Part shown: positions 52,799 through 64,000 of the stretch, in pieces | Layout: each line of letters opens with the position of its first letter | How positions within the stretch are numbered: position 1 is the first letter of the stretch | Assembly: GCA_002633025.1 (NCBI GenBank) | Contig: NMRB01000054.1 | Location: 279,271 to 343,270 of the forward strand | Length of the DNA: 64,000 nt | From: Notospermus geniculatus | Taxonomy: Eukaryota > Nemertea > Pilidiophora > Heteronemertea > Lineidae | Direction of reading: 5' to 3' | Notes under the pieces: generated by a model | Told to the model about the DNA's origin: nothing | The model's input: the letters and a program-made list of their open reading frames with translations, nothing else | Databases searched by the model: none | Program-made: the position numbers and the translations under genes

Positions 52799-54855
52799 TA
52801 CATATGAGCTGTTAGAGTGGCGCAGTGGCAACATCAATGCCTGTCACCACTGGGGTTCCAGGTTCGATCCCCAATCTGACCTACTCTTCCTGTGAAAGAG
52901 GGGTAACACTCTTTGACAGCGCAAGTTTTCTCAGGGCAATCTGGTACATGTATTGAACCCCTTGCAGCTACTATATGGCACGGCTTAAACCGCTGGCCAT
53001 GGAGGATTTCCTTTATGGCCTAGTGGTTGGCGGGTTGGCCTCAGAACTAGAAGCAACGTAGAGTGCAGTCGGTACGTGGATGGGTCACCGGATCGAGTAC
53101 GATACAGTCACCCTGCACCTCAAATCAGTTTAAACACTACACAAGTCAGATCCCCCCCACATCACACGTTCACATGAACCAACAAAAGGCAAATTACCAT
53201 TCCCAGGTAGCTCAATTAAATGTAGAAATTGTTAGAGTGTCGTCCATGACGGCAAAACAGGGATCAACTTTAAGCATTGCCATGGTTACCGCTGACGAAA
53301 ATCAATGACCTTTCTTCCAGACGGAGCGAACTGAACTAAAACATCGGAACTGGCAACCACTTGACAACGATCCACCGCTCCCAAATGGTTCGTACAGATT
53401 CGAAAAAAACACTGTGTATGTTTCGAGAGTTGTTTTTTTCTGAGTGTTCGTAGGATCGTTTGATATGTAAGATCCAGGGTTCGCAGATCAAAAGGGAGTC
53501 ACAAATATCCCTTTCTCCCCCCGAGACTGAAGTGAAAGTTGAGGAAGATTTCGGGTATCAGATAAGCCAGAGATTTGCATCCGCTTGCATTTGATTCCGG
53601 AAATAAAGTTATTTCAGTCCAAAACATTTCATCTTCACAGAGTCATACAACCGTACCAGGTACCGGTAGCGTTTTTGAATTTGAGGAGGGAACGTGACAC
53701 CTCTAGCATATCTGACGCTGGGTAGGCCTAACGCTAAACAGAATCTCCGAATGATAACTCCAGTTTCATGGGGCAGAAACAGTTCATCTCTCAGGGTATC
53801 GGAAGGAAGTGCCAGCAGCCATCTCCCTGATGTTATTGATTTCAACTCTGCTGTTTATTTCACGAGGAAGGCTTGACATCAATAAAGACCACTTCAATAC
53901 TGCTAGATGTTTTGATGTCAGGAGATACCGTACAGAAATAAGGCTTTTAAAGCGACATCCGCTAAAATGTCAACAAATTGAAATCCCTGAACTCATGCAG
54001 TTCAAGCAATAGGTTCAAAAGATCAGCAGTCAACACTCCTTCATTGGTGAATCAGAATCAACTGTTACCCTGGGAGAAGCCAAAGAGCTGACTTATCTTC
54101 CTTTTCAAAAGGTTTGTGTCGAGTTCATTCAAAATATTTCAAGCTGCCTTCACAGGTGCCTCTGTCAGTGACACTGAAGTCAGTCCTAAACCGCGGTTGA
54201 AGTTTTGTACCAAACTGCTTGTGGGACACCAAAGTTCAATCCTAAACTTGTGTGAAGTTCACGAACTGGTCGTACAACACCCAAGTTCACTGGGATACCT
54301 GAGTTGAGCCCTGAGCTGATCGTGTGACAAGCCAATTTCATCTGCTGGTACCACAGCAATATCAACGATACGCCTCTTCACCTGACCACATCCAGGATCT
54401 TAAAACCATCCAGCAGCATGATCGATGGAGAAAAGATAAGAGGAAATCATCATAACCACTGGCACCAATCACCACAGCAACCAATCTTCATTTTTTGCTA
54501 CCTTCGATATTCCTGAGGCCTTTATTGCTTACATTAAACGATACATCAAAGATAAACGAAGATTCCAGCTCCGCCATGACAGGTTTCATTACACGAGGAG
54601 TGCTTGCTAACCTCAAGGAAAGAAGGTAGAATGGATCGTTTGAAGTACCTACTCTCCCCCACTTACGGGACATCCCCACCTGCTGGCCATGAAGAGGATC
54701 GCCAAGGACTTTCAGTGGTTGTCCTGTCATCCTCCAAATTGGAAGTAAAGTGATGTCAAGAGTGGTTTTATGCCGTGCCACTTTATGCAACAGCCTCAAC
54801 AGGATTCCTTGTGGATGGCTTGTTGGCCGCCGAACGGGCAGTTAAGAAACATTGA

Positions 54856-55276
54856 GGCCCGTATTCAATAAGGGCGTTTAGCTAAATCAGCGTACAAATT
54901 CTGCATTACACAGGTTATAGGCCTAGAAACTATTGTTCTACGTTCTGTAAGCTGCCTGATCCCTGGCATTTTACCCGCACGATGATTACACGCCTCTAAC
55001 ATTCCTGCGTCTTAGTGTGGGAGGACAATAGAAAGTGTTGGAAAAATTCTAGACAAGCCTTCCTGATCGTTCAACATTTCCTTCATGCTCTTTGACTTAG
55101 ACGCAGGATAGTTAGACGCGTGTGATTATCCTGCGGGTAAACGCCTCTGGAGAACCACCGTACAGACATCAGACAATAGTTTTCTAGGCCTTTAACCTGT
55201 GTAATGCAGAATTTGTACGCTGATTAGGCCAAAACACCCTTAAACGTGCGATGATCACCCTTATTGAATACGGGCC
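54856..55276. mobile_element. Palindromic MITE present in B2 only
   Basis: 421 bp with ends GGCCCGTATTCAATAAGG and its near reverse complement, flanked by TGA on both sides. B1 has a single TGA at the same site (near 48263). The two arms pair over long stretches (GCATTACACAGGTTATAGGC against its mate). The 3-bp duplication suggests a PIF/Harbinger relative. Confidence 0.78.
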
Positions 55277-56184
55277 TGAGTGTCGTCAGACCCACTTGAG
55301 ACACCGCATCACCTGCGGGCCATCAAAAGGATTCCTAGTGGTTGGCCTGTTGGCCTCCAAATTGAAGTCAAGAAACGTTCAACATGATCAAACCCCCCCT
55401 TATATGGTACGGCATCACCTGCTGGCCATGGAGGATTTCCTATTTGCTTATGGCCTTTGTAGCTGATGTGTTGCTCTCCGAGCTAGCAGTTGCAACGTTG
55501 AGTGCGGTCAAGAGCTTGGATGGCGACCGCCAAGTAACACAACTATGTCCTTGCAGGACTCAAACCATGAGCCACTTTGATGACACCTCGACCGTTGTGG
55601 ATGTCAGACTATAAACCCAAATGTGTGCTTCTCAGAATAACGTTGTGCCTCTGCAAGAGTCAGAGAAGGATCTTTGCTGCTGTAGTGATCTTCAAGAGAA
55701 AACAGGGTCAGATAATAGTCCGCCTGGACCGCCTTGATCGGTTCTTGATTATTCATGTAGCATTACTCAACCTCTTCAGCCAAAGTGGCATCACCACAAT
55801 ATCAGATACTATAGTACTCATGTCCATTCTTATGCTGCGTTCACCACAAGTAGTCGTTCTTATGCTGCGTACACCACAAGTAGTCGTTCTTGTTGATTCT
55901 GGCTGCAGACCAGAGTCAATTTGGCTTGTCATGTTGTGGCTTTACCCTGTTGAGGCCAGCTTGGTTTTCTCACAGGGATGAAGAGGAGTCTGGTTGGACT
56001 GTGTGGAGGCTGACATGAGAATGATTCATCAGACTAGTCCTTTCACACTACAGTGGAGTGAGACTGACTCGATGAGCCACACCAGGATTTGAACCAGGGA
56101 CCTTCTGCTGCTCAGTCCAATGCTCTACCACCGGAGCTAAGACACAACTCCTGCTGGCTTGGTAACCTCAGAGGAATATATATA

Positions 56185-56461
56185 TGTGTTTGTTTGTATT
56201 TTGATTTTCCCTCAGGGCCGAAGCCATAGCATTATTGGCTGGTAAGTACAGAAGAGGCTATCTCAAGCAACTCATGTTCCTCACTTGGATGGGGTCTTTT
56301 ACTTGCCCTTGTAAAGGCACAAGGTACAAGACACCACAGCTTTCTGTCCCATGCGACGGACGTGAAGAGCCGGGAATGAAATCCCATATGGCCCAGGCAG
56401 GATTCGAACCCAGGACCTGCCACTTGCTAAGCGGACGTGATAACCACTCAGCTATTGAGCC
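56185..56461 (-). mobile_element. Ser/Leu-tRNA-like SINE at the end of B2
   Basis: Counterpart of 49170-49444, preceded by a short TATATA stretch. The B homology ends here. Confidence 0.65.
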
Positions 56462-57212
56462 AAACTACCACCCAAACAGAATCACATCAGACATGTCAGA
56501 CACTGCAGTAATCTTACCACAAATGTTATCCAATATGACTCACATCATGATGTACTTTTGTGCAGAATTTACTGAAAAATGACGGCTTTTAAAAAAACCG
56601 GCATAACGAGTTAAATTATTAATCATATTATGTTTGTATCAATAGTGCCATCAAATATTCACCGTCTGTGCATCTGGCGCATTCTAGACGCTCAATTTGA
56701 CCTCAGTGTCCCGAGAACATACTGCGGATGCAATGAACTAATGCAAGCTTTACAGAGCAGACAACATGCTGGGCCCACAATGAAAATATTCACCCACAGC
56801 TTTATGTTATTGTGATCAAAAACAATAAAGGACAGCGATGGTTTTCATAACAAATACAAACGTAGCCGGCCAGATGATGTGGAGTGTCCGGCTGTACTAG
56901 TCACCACCGACAGCGCATTCATTGTCAATTCAATCGTGAAATTGACATGGTTTGCACGTGCTGCTGGACAATGTGACCATCCAGTTGGAAGCCATACATC
57001 ATCGAGATAAACACATCGTTGAAAAGGGTGAAAACACAGCTATTTAAACATTAATTGTCTTCGAAATTTGATGTTAGTTAGAGACTTGCATTTTGCAGAC
57101 TGGAATAGCTTGTCTACCACTTCTTCTGATCATATATGTGGTTCCTGTTTGCCTGTGTCACTTCAAAGAAAGGCAAAGAAATGAGAATGTGCCACTTGAC
57201 TGACAGACATCA

Positions 57213-57230
57213 GACAGACAGACAGACAAC
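57213..57230. repeat. Short CAGA microsatellite
   Basis: CAGACAGACAGACAGACA. A (CT)n tract is also present at about 40636-40650. Confidence 0.8.
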
Positions 57231-57834
57231 CACTGAAAGGTTACCTCTCGTATTCCTGATCTGCTAATGAGGAACAAACAAAAGTGGATTTCAAATTGTC
57301 AAGTCAGCAGCTCTTAACTAAAGAACATTTCTTTTTTCCCCAAACGAATCATTAAATTGTCAGCGCTCGATATTACCATCATTAGGACTCGATCATGTGA
57401 GTCAACTCTCCATCGTCTAGCCAAACTACCATCCCGCTTCGCTCCCTCTTCAGTCTCCCACTCACCGAACCCCAATGCAACGTACAAATTAAATCTGCCA
57501 CCAAGGTGACTCATCCAAAGTAGAGAGCTTTGCAGATTCAAACCGCCGCAGAAGCAGTGCCTTATGCATAAGGACATTGCATCAGTCCATCGCACGAACA
57601 CGGCAGTGTATGCAGACCAAGGCTGTTAAAAAATTGCCGATGATCTATGGCACTTTGGGGATCTGTTGTGAATCAGAGGATGAAACGATTGCATTCCTTG
57701 CAGCTGATGGTTATGGCGCTGAACAGAGGACAGCAGCCATGACACTGGTGGTGGAAAAAACTCTTGTGAATGGACTCTCAGAGGAAGGCAGAGGTATGAT
57801 ACTCTGTGGGGGGTGTGCACAGGTGTAGTGTTGC

Positions 57835-57960
57835 TGAAGGGGTGAATGTCGTCCACTCTGAATCCTAACCCCTGGCCCCTATCCCACAACCCTTGATACC
57901 TGGCCTCCTACCCCTGACCCCTAAAGCCTACTCCTAACCCTAACCCCTAACAGACAACCG
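57835..57960 (+). repeat. CCCTAA-like degenerate repeat, inverse mate of 5685-5830
   Basis: CTAACCCTAACCCCTAAC and related words; collinear with 5685-5830 in inverted orientation. Confidence 0.6.
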
Positions 57961-59264
57961 TCCCAGATAAAGAGTACCCTGTTCCATAGGATTTGACGAC
58001 ATTTCCACCTTTTACTGTAGTGTCAGGCATGTGACAGATCGGTTCAAATGTCAACAGAAGCCCTATGAGCTCAGCAGGTGCTTTGATGGGATCAAGTGAC
58101 AGATAATATACAAGTGGCTTCCTGAAGTTCCCAACTTCCGGCAAGACTGGAGATGGAACCCCTTAAGACAGAAGTATAACACCATGTTGGACAACGGGGG
58201 CTATCATCTTCAGGGACCACTTTTGTGAAGGATTGGCTTCATCAGCTGGTAGATCTCCAAGGGGTACCTGCTGGAAGCAGTTGTCCTTGGGGTACAGGGG
58301 GATCTTGTCTGAACTGTAATTCTGCCCTCTCTGTGAAGTATATGACTGCAAGCCCAGTTCTTAACACCTCACAATGGCAGGCCAAGTTCGTACAGTGGTC
58401 ATAACTTCAAGTTCAAGCAGTTCATTGTGGTCCTCAGCATTCTCATTCCCTAGGTTCGTTCCATTTCCTGTGTGATCACTGTGTGCTGGTTACCGGTACC
58501 CAGTTTCCAGCCCCTTTTTGTCGTATTCTCCACAACATGCCCAGTAAAGTGGGCAAGCTTGAATCAGAGACTGCCCAGAGCCATGACTTTGAGAAACACA
58601 GAGAACTCTAGGTTTGCCTTCTACGCAAACATGATGAAAGAATTTCATGTGTTTGTTCCAGTTTGACGCTGGAGGGAATCGTATGAAGGCCTCCACAAAC
58701 TTGTCCAGACTGCGGTGCGATTTTCAGATGCACCCATTGTACGGAGGCATTACGATGGAAATGATGTTAATTCATTGCCAAATGCAGTGTGAAATGCGCA
58801 AGACTGTGGAGGCGTTAAGAACTTCAAGGTCACCATCACAAAATCAAATAATCTATTGTTTTTCACTGCATTCTATCAACCAGGCTTATTGTCTCCAGTT
58901 CCACGGTTTGTTGGGAAAATATCTCATCCAATCTCGCCAGTTACTCCAACAGACGCCAACAAATTGAGTCCACGTTATTTAATTTTCTCTCTTATGTGTT
59001 GCTTATTAGCATCTATCATATGAGTAATTAGAGGTAAAAGGTTGCAAAAATAATTCATTTACGACAATAGGAAAGTTGAAAAAGAGATGTGGAAACAATA
59101 AAGAAGTTGATATGGTTGAGGACTGCGATTCAAGCGATGATGATAGTTCCCTTAGGAAAGTGTCAACGAGCAGGACACCACGGGTGAAAGGCCAAAAGTG
59201 GGTTCCCCTGGTTCTGGCTGTAATGAAATGTAACCACATTCATACAAGCCTAGCTGGCGGGACA

Positions 59265-59345
59265 TGTTTCTTTAGCTCAGGTGGTGTAGTGCTGGACTAA
59301 GCAGCAAAAGGTCTTTGGTTCAAATCCTCATGTGGTTCTTCCTTT
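59265..59345 (+). mobile_element. tRNA-like repeat
   Basis: TTTAGCTCAGGTGGTGTAGT, then GGTTCAAATCC. Its relatives on the minus strand near 49060-49140 and 56075-56150 read CTTAGCTCCGGTGG with GGTTCAAATCC. They look tRNA-derived, but no full cloverleaf was verified, so a tRNA gene is not claimed. Confidence 0.4.
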
Positions 59346-60311
59346 CTTTATCAGCATCATTGGCATTTTCAATCCTGCTCACCAGACAACCATGACAACA
59401 TGACCTGACAAACATGTAGGCCTATAATCCGCTTTGGAAAGTAGAAATAGGGACTGACAAGACACAAAGGATATAAAGAATGCAACCTGCTGAAGCTGGT
59501 TTCCTAGGTTTCAGCAACCATCGCTCAACGCTACAGGCATTGTAGTCATTTGGAGTTAAATATTGGTTTATGAGCAATGAATGCTGCTTTGTCGGCAACT
59601 AGACGCTGAGGAAACCATGTGAGAAGCTGTCATGTGCAGATTCAGCCAATTTAAAAACAAGATGGGGAAGGAAAATACAAAAGGTACAAAGATGATTTGC
59701 AAAGATTCTGCAGCTATCACCCCGCCTTTGCATGCTGAGGTATCAGTGGTTCTCATGCACGCTCCCATTGCCGCTGCACTCAGGTTGCTGAGAACCACTT
59801 ACTATCTTAGGATGAGTCTTTGTTGTTCTGCTGCAGGCCTAATCCTGCCAATTATTATGGTTCTGTAGTTCAACTCTCCTTTCAAAAAGCAACGAGGACT
59901 GACTGACGGCCTTGTCCATAGACAGCGCCGAGAGGACTCCAAGATTATCGCGTGTGTCTCATACGACATCAATACGATATGAGATCAGAAACCAAGGTCG
60001 AAGACAGCTCATCATTCCTAATCACTAGATGCTGTTGTTGTTGTCATGGTGATGGCACCTGTGTCAACGGAAGGTGAGGAGTTGAAAAGACTATTAGAGG
60101 AGTTTAACACCCTCGGCTCTCAGCAAGGATCCACAATAAGATTCTGATTTGTCACCACAGTCATTGTGTTATGAAAGTACATGTAAGAAGGATGACATTT
60201 TATAGGCCTAGCTGGTATCTTGAATCCACGATAGAACTCCTCACAGCAAAGGTTTGGGAGCCATATCATATGCCTAGTTCTGATGAAATTCATGGCCTCT
60301 GCCATGTCAGT

Positions 60312-60480
60312 GAGTGGCGTGGTGCAGTGGTAACCTTGTCAGATTGCGACCAAGAAGCCACGGGTTCGATTCTCAATCTGTGTGCCCTCAACTGGTCTGA
60401 AAGGATCACGTGAGCACTGATTGAGCTGCTCCTTGAGTTCCCCAGAAAGGTTTCTGGAGGCTGGGTAATAACGTGAAGCC
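60312..60480 (+). mobile_element. tRNA-derived SINE
   Basis: A box TGGCGTGGTGCAGTGGTAA, B box GGGTTCGATTCTC, then the body TGAAAGGATCACGTGAGCAC shared with 22600-22790. Confidence 0.65.
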
Positions 60481-62270
60481 CCTTTGACACTGCACTGCTA
60501 TAGAACGGCGCTAATAAAAGCCACACAATATCACATCCAAACCAATTCTGTGAAAATTATATGAGGTTTACCCAGCAGCAATCAATTCAAATAGAAAGCA
60601 AGTTCTACAAAGCTAAGGAGTGTGTGTATTAGTATCCTTCCAATGTGTTTGTCATTATATGTCGATTTCATGTAGAAATGTACAAGACTGCTTGAATAGT
60701 TTCCAGATAAATGGAGCCAATAATAAGATAGAGAAGAGGCGAATTGGTTTATAGTCTGTTCTTGAATACCCAGGAGAGTCTGAGGCAGACACCATCAGTT
60801 GGATGTATCTTTTAGCTTTCGCTGAGCGTCGATATCATCAAGTATCCTCTATTTTATGACAAACTTAAAGTGCCACTGTATGCGTGTGGGTTCTGTCTCG
60901 TGGTGGTCGACGTAACCTTTGACCTTCAGGCAAACTCATGTATAGGTTTACAGACATGATCAATGTAGATCGTATCACAGCGCTAATTCATGGTGGCGAG
61001 GTTGATCATGATCTTGTGTGTCAGGACATTGCAATCCATGTTCAACAGGGCTGTTCAAATCGAGATTTGAATGATCTAAGTTATCAATGCCACAAGTAGG
61101 CCTACTCACAAACTGGCTAAGTGGCTGTTGAGGGTTGGTGTGAAGCTGCAAAAACTCTCTTGTACTGGCTGTAAACACTGCCTGTGTTGGCTTCCATCAT
61201 TCCCATTCCATTCCTCAAGTCAAGATTCCTGTTGACAATCATCTGATCAATTAGAAACCTTTTACTGAAAATGAGGGTGGGGAACATCTTAGGCATGAAC
61301 TCCAAACATGCTGCTACCACCTTCCGTTCAGGGGCGTCACCTGCATTGCCAGACCCTCCTCCACGTTGGAAGCAGGTTTAACTTTCCACATTTCACTCCC
61401 AATCTAGTATACATTGTAGAACATCAATTTCATGGGTTGGATTAGTGACAAATTAACAATTATTTTTGCATCTTCATCTTCACCGACAGAGGGCACCGCA
61501 TGGTTTTACCCGGCCACTTAGTTGACTCAGCACTCTTTATCTCCAGTGCCCCAGATATTGAGGTCACGGGAATTCCCCATGCTGAGAGATCTGGGTCACT
61601 GTGGAAATAGAAATAACCTTGTCCTGAACTATTCTCGATGCCAGGCTTTGTTTATGAAATATCCGCACCCCACGTCTAAAAATAGATTCCAGTCACATTC
61701 TTCTGTCTGCCCCAGTTTTTGTTCGAAGAAAATCGGAGTACAAATGTGGGAATCCTTTGGGGATACCCTGTCCTAGATTCCATTGACTTTTCCACTGTTT
61801 ACAATTCTTTAGCTGCCCAATTAACCCAGATTGACCTCGCTCATCAAGATAGGGTTTCTTGTGGTCAATTGTACAGATGTTGTTCTTACACAAACATGTG
61901 ACTTTATCACTGGACAGTTCTCTGATTGGGAGGTACACCACCCGAAAAAGGGTCTCAAACATATCACTCAGCACGTGCCCTAGGTCAGAAATGCAACAAA
62001 CATTCATATTTTAGAGGCGAAATACACATTTCATTTGGTTGTTTGGTGATACAAAACGTAGTATGCCACTCCAGTCAGTTCTCTTGCGGGGGCGGGGGGG
62101 GGGGGAGGTTATTGTAGGGCTATCCCAAAAAGGGTCTAAACATGATAACCATAACAGATGATCAGGCCCCGAAGACTGAAATGAACCGCAACACACATTG
62201 CACATTCCAATTTTAGAATCTCGTTCATGAATGGATATGTAATTTAGACAAATAACACAGGTAAAAGTCA

Positions 62271-63032
62271 NNNNNNNNNNNNNNNNNNNNNNNNNNNNNN
62301 NNNNNNNNNNNNNNNNNNNNNNNNNNNNNNNNNNNNNNNNNNNNNNNNNNNNNNNNNNNNNNNNNNNNNNNNNNNNNNNNNNNNNNNNNNNNNNNNNNNN
62401 NNNNNNNNNNNNNNNNNNNNNNNNNNNNNNNNNNNNNNNNNNNNNNNNNNNNNNNNNNNNNNNNNNNNNNNNNNNNNNNNNNNNNNNNNNNNNNNNNNNN
62501 NNNNNNNNNNNNNNNNNNNNNNNNNNNNNNNNNNNNNNNNNNNNNNNNNNNNNNNNNNNNNNNNNNNNNNNNNNNNNNNNNNNNNNNNNNNNNNNNNNNN
62601 NNNNNNNNNNNNNNNNNNNNNNNNNNNNNNNNNNNNNNNNNNNNNNNNNNNNNNNNNNNNNNNNNNNNNNNNNNNNNNNNNNNNNNNNNNNNNNNNNNNN
62701 NNNNNNNNNNNNNNNNNNNNNNNNNNNNNNNNNNNNNNNNNNNNNNNNNNNNNNNNNNNNNNNNNNNNNNNNNNNNNNNNNNNNNNNNNNNNNNNNNNNN
62801 NNNNNNNNNNNNNNNNNNNNNNNNNNNNNNNNNNNNNNNNNNNNNNNNNNNNNNNNNNNNNNNNNNNNNNNNNNNNNNNNNNNNNNNNNNNNNNNNNNNN
62901 NNNNNNNNNNNNNNNNNNNNNNNNNNNNNNNNNNNNNNNNNNNNNNNNNNNNNNNNNNNNNNNNNNNNNNNNNNNNNNNNNNNNNNNNNNNNNNNNNNNN
63001 NNNNNNNNNNNNNNNNNNNNNNNNNNNNNNNN
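62271..63032. other. Assembly gap
   Basis: 762 N. The long open frame across it is an artefact. Confidence 0.99.
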
Positions 63033-64000
63033 GTGGTGCGCTACATCAATTCCATAGAATTCAGCTATGACTGATTTCCTTGAGTTGCATGCGCGACAGG
63101 ATTGCACTCTTTTCGCTCCTTCTTGCTTTGTATGCGTTCACAGCAAATGCGGCACAGTTGTTCAAGGCTACTACGATGGCCCCTAAGGGACTCAGAAGGT
63201 CATTCCGTACCTTGTTAGTACCCTAGTCCATCTGGATTTATATAACAGACACATCTTCCTTCATGATCCATTTAGAAATGACACAGCAGCATGAAAGAGC
63301 TCAAAAAGTGCCACATCACAGCCGAAATGTACCAATGTTCAACAGGCCATAGCACCTATATAAAGAACTGTCCAGTAATAAACAAACTTTTAAGACAAAG
63401 TTGAGTATCCATACTATCTCATAGGAGAAACAATATAATCCTAGGCGAGGTCAAAGTGTATTAATTAGATCCCTCATTATAGTGGCAATGCTGCAGCACA
63501 GCAAAGATGTACTGGAGAAAAAAGCCAGCCTTGGCCTAGATAAAACATGACTCACAGGTTCAAAGAAATCATCACGAAGACACAACAAACACTTTAAGTG
63601 CAACTGACCCAATATTTAATGATATAAATGATTAGAAATGACAATGATACATGGTTACATTTTACATCAGACGCCATCTTGTTTGGGTCGTTACCATGAG
63701 TAACCATGCCATTGTGCTGGTATCTAGGCCAACTAATTAGAGTTGTCCTACATTCCGGCAGTGACTGAAACTGAACTAAGTGGCCGAGTTGAGAGAGGAA
63801 AATACTGCGGTGAGGGTGAATCCAAATTTTTCTTGCAATTTGATATCTTCTGACTTCAGGAAGAATTTGTATTTTAGCGACTGGCTCTTGATGATCACCC
63901 AGGATTTTTCAGAAAGGGTCTGCAGTGTGGCTATGGGCCCAGGCAGATGGTGTTAGCACCAACTCACTTGTGGAGCAGTGTACTCTTGAAAGGCAGATAT
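63033..64000. other. Region without a recognised feature
   Basis: Unique-looking AT-rich sequence with no coding signal, tRNA-like element or clear repeat that I can support. Confidence 0.6.

Larger units (their letters stand above)
49497..56461. repeat. Tandem duplication unit B2 (7.0 kb)
   Basis: Second copy of block B, separated from B1 by about 50 unrelated bases. Against B1 it has gained a SINE (49548-49813), a MITE (51856-52082) and another MITE (54856-55276), and it lacks the BED-finger element. Confidence 0.85.
56470..62270. other. Region without a recognised gene
   Basis: It contains the CCCTAA-like repeat, tRNA-like repeats (59265, 60312) and a G-run near 62088-62105. No exon with a known domain was seen on either strand. 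Confidence 0.6.

Noticed and set aside
59265-59345. Genuine tRNA gene
   Set aside because: Only B-box and partial A-box similarity; related copies elsewhere behave as dispersed repeats.
62268-63107. 279-codon open frame
   Set aside because: Almost entirely N.

Overview
The window comes from the nuclear genome of an animal, most likely a marine invertebrate. Small exons are separated by GT-AG introns, and the non-coding DNA is packed with short palindromic DNA transposons (MITEs), tRNA-derived SINEs and assembly gaps. The one recognisable gene is a type III (non-vertebrate type) classical cadherin. I cannot fix the phylum from this sequence alone. Such cadherins are known from echinoderms, hemichordates, arthropods and molluscs, among others.

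Layout. The cadherin gene lies on the minus strand and is read from right to left. From 22456 down to base 1 I could place 32 exons with matching splice phases, about 2,520 codons in total. They encode roughly 16 cadherin (EC) repeats, an NCC/primitive-cadherin module, EGF, laminin-G, EGF, laminin-G, EGF, one transmembrane helix, the p120-catenin-binding juxtamembrane segment and the very start of the beta-catenin-binding tail. The gene is open at both ends. The beta-catenin-binding tail runs off the left edge, and the signal peptide and first EC repeats were not found.

A 10.2-10.7 kb unit holding the eight most upstream exons is present twice, head to tail: A1 (14388-24626) and A2 (24627-35279). 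The encoded proteins differ by about one residue in 751, but the unit adds 2255 coding bases (not a multiple of 3), so the two copies cannot be spliced in series in frame. Uncollapsed haplotypes, or a very recent duplication, explain this better than a longer protein.

From 35 kb to the right end I see no convincing host exon. A second tandem pair of about 7 kb, B1 (42606-49444) and B2 (49497-56461), has the same character. Comparing A1 with A2 and B1 with B2 exposes at least nine elements as filled versus empty sites: a 560-bp AACG/CGTT-rich element with 3-bp target duplications, a hAT-like element carrying a BED-type zinc-finger ORF, several MITEs, and SINEs with 13-14 bp target duplications. 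N gaps lie at 39953-40020 and 62271-63032, with single unresolved bases at 31470 and 38393.

Function. The cadherin is predicted to be a cell-surface adhesion receptor at adherens junctions, binding calcium and homophilic partners outside the cell and p120/beta-catenin inside. The rest of the window is mostly transposon debris, much of it carrying TGACGTCA palindromes.
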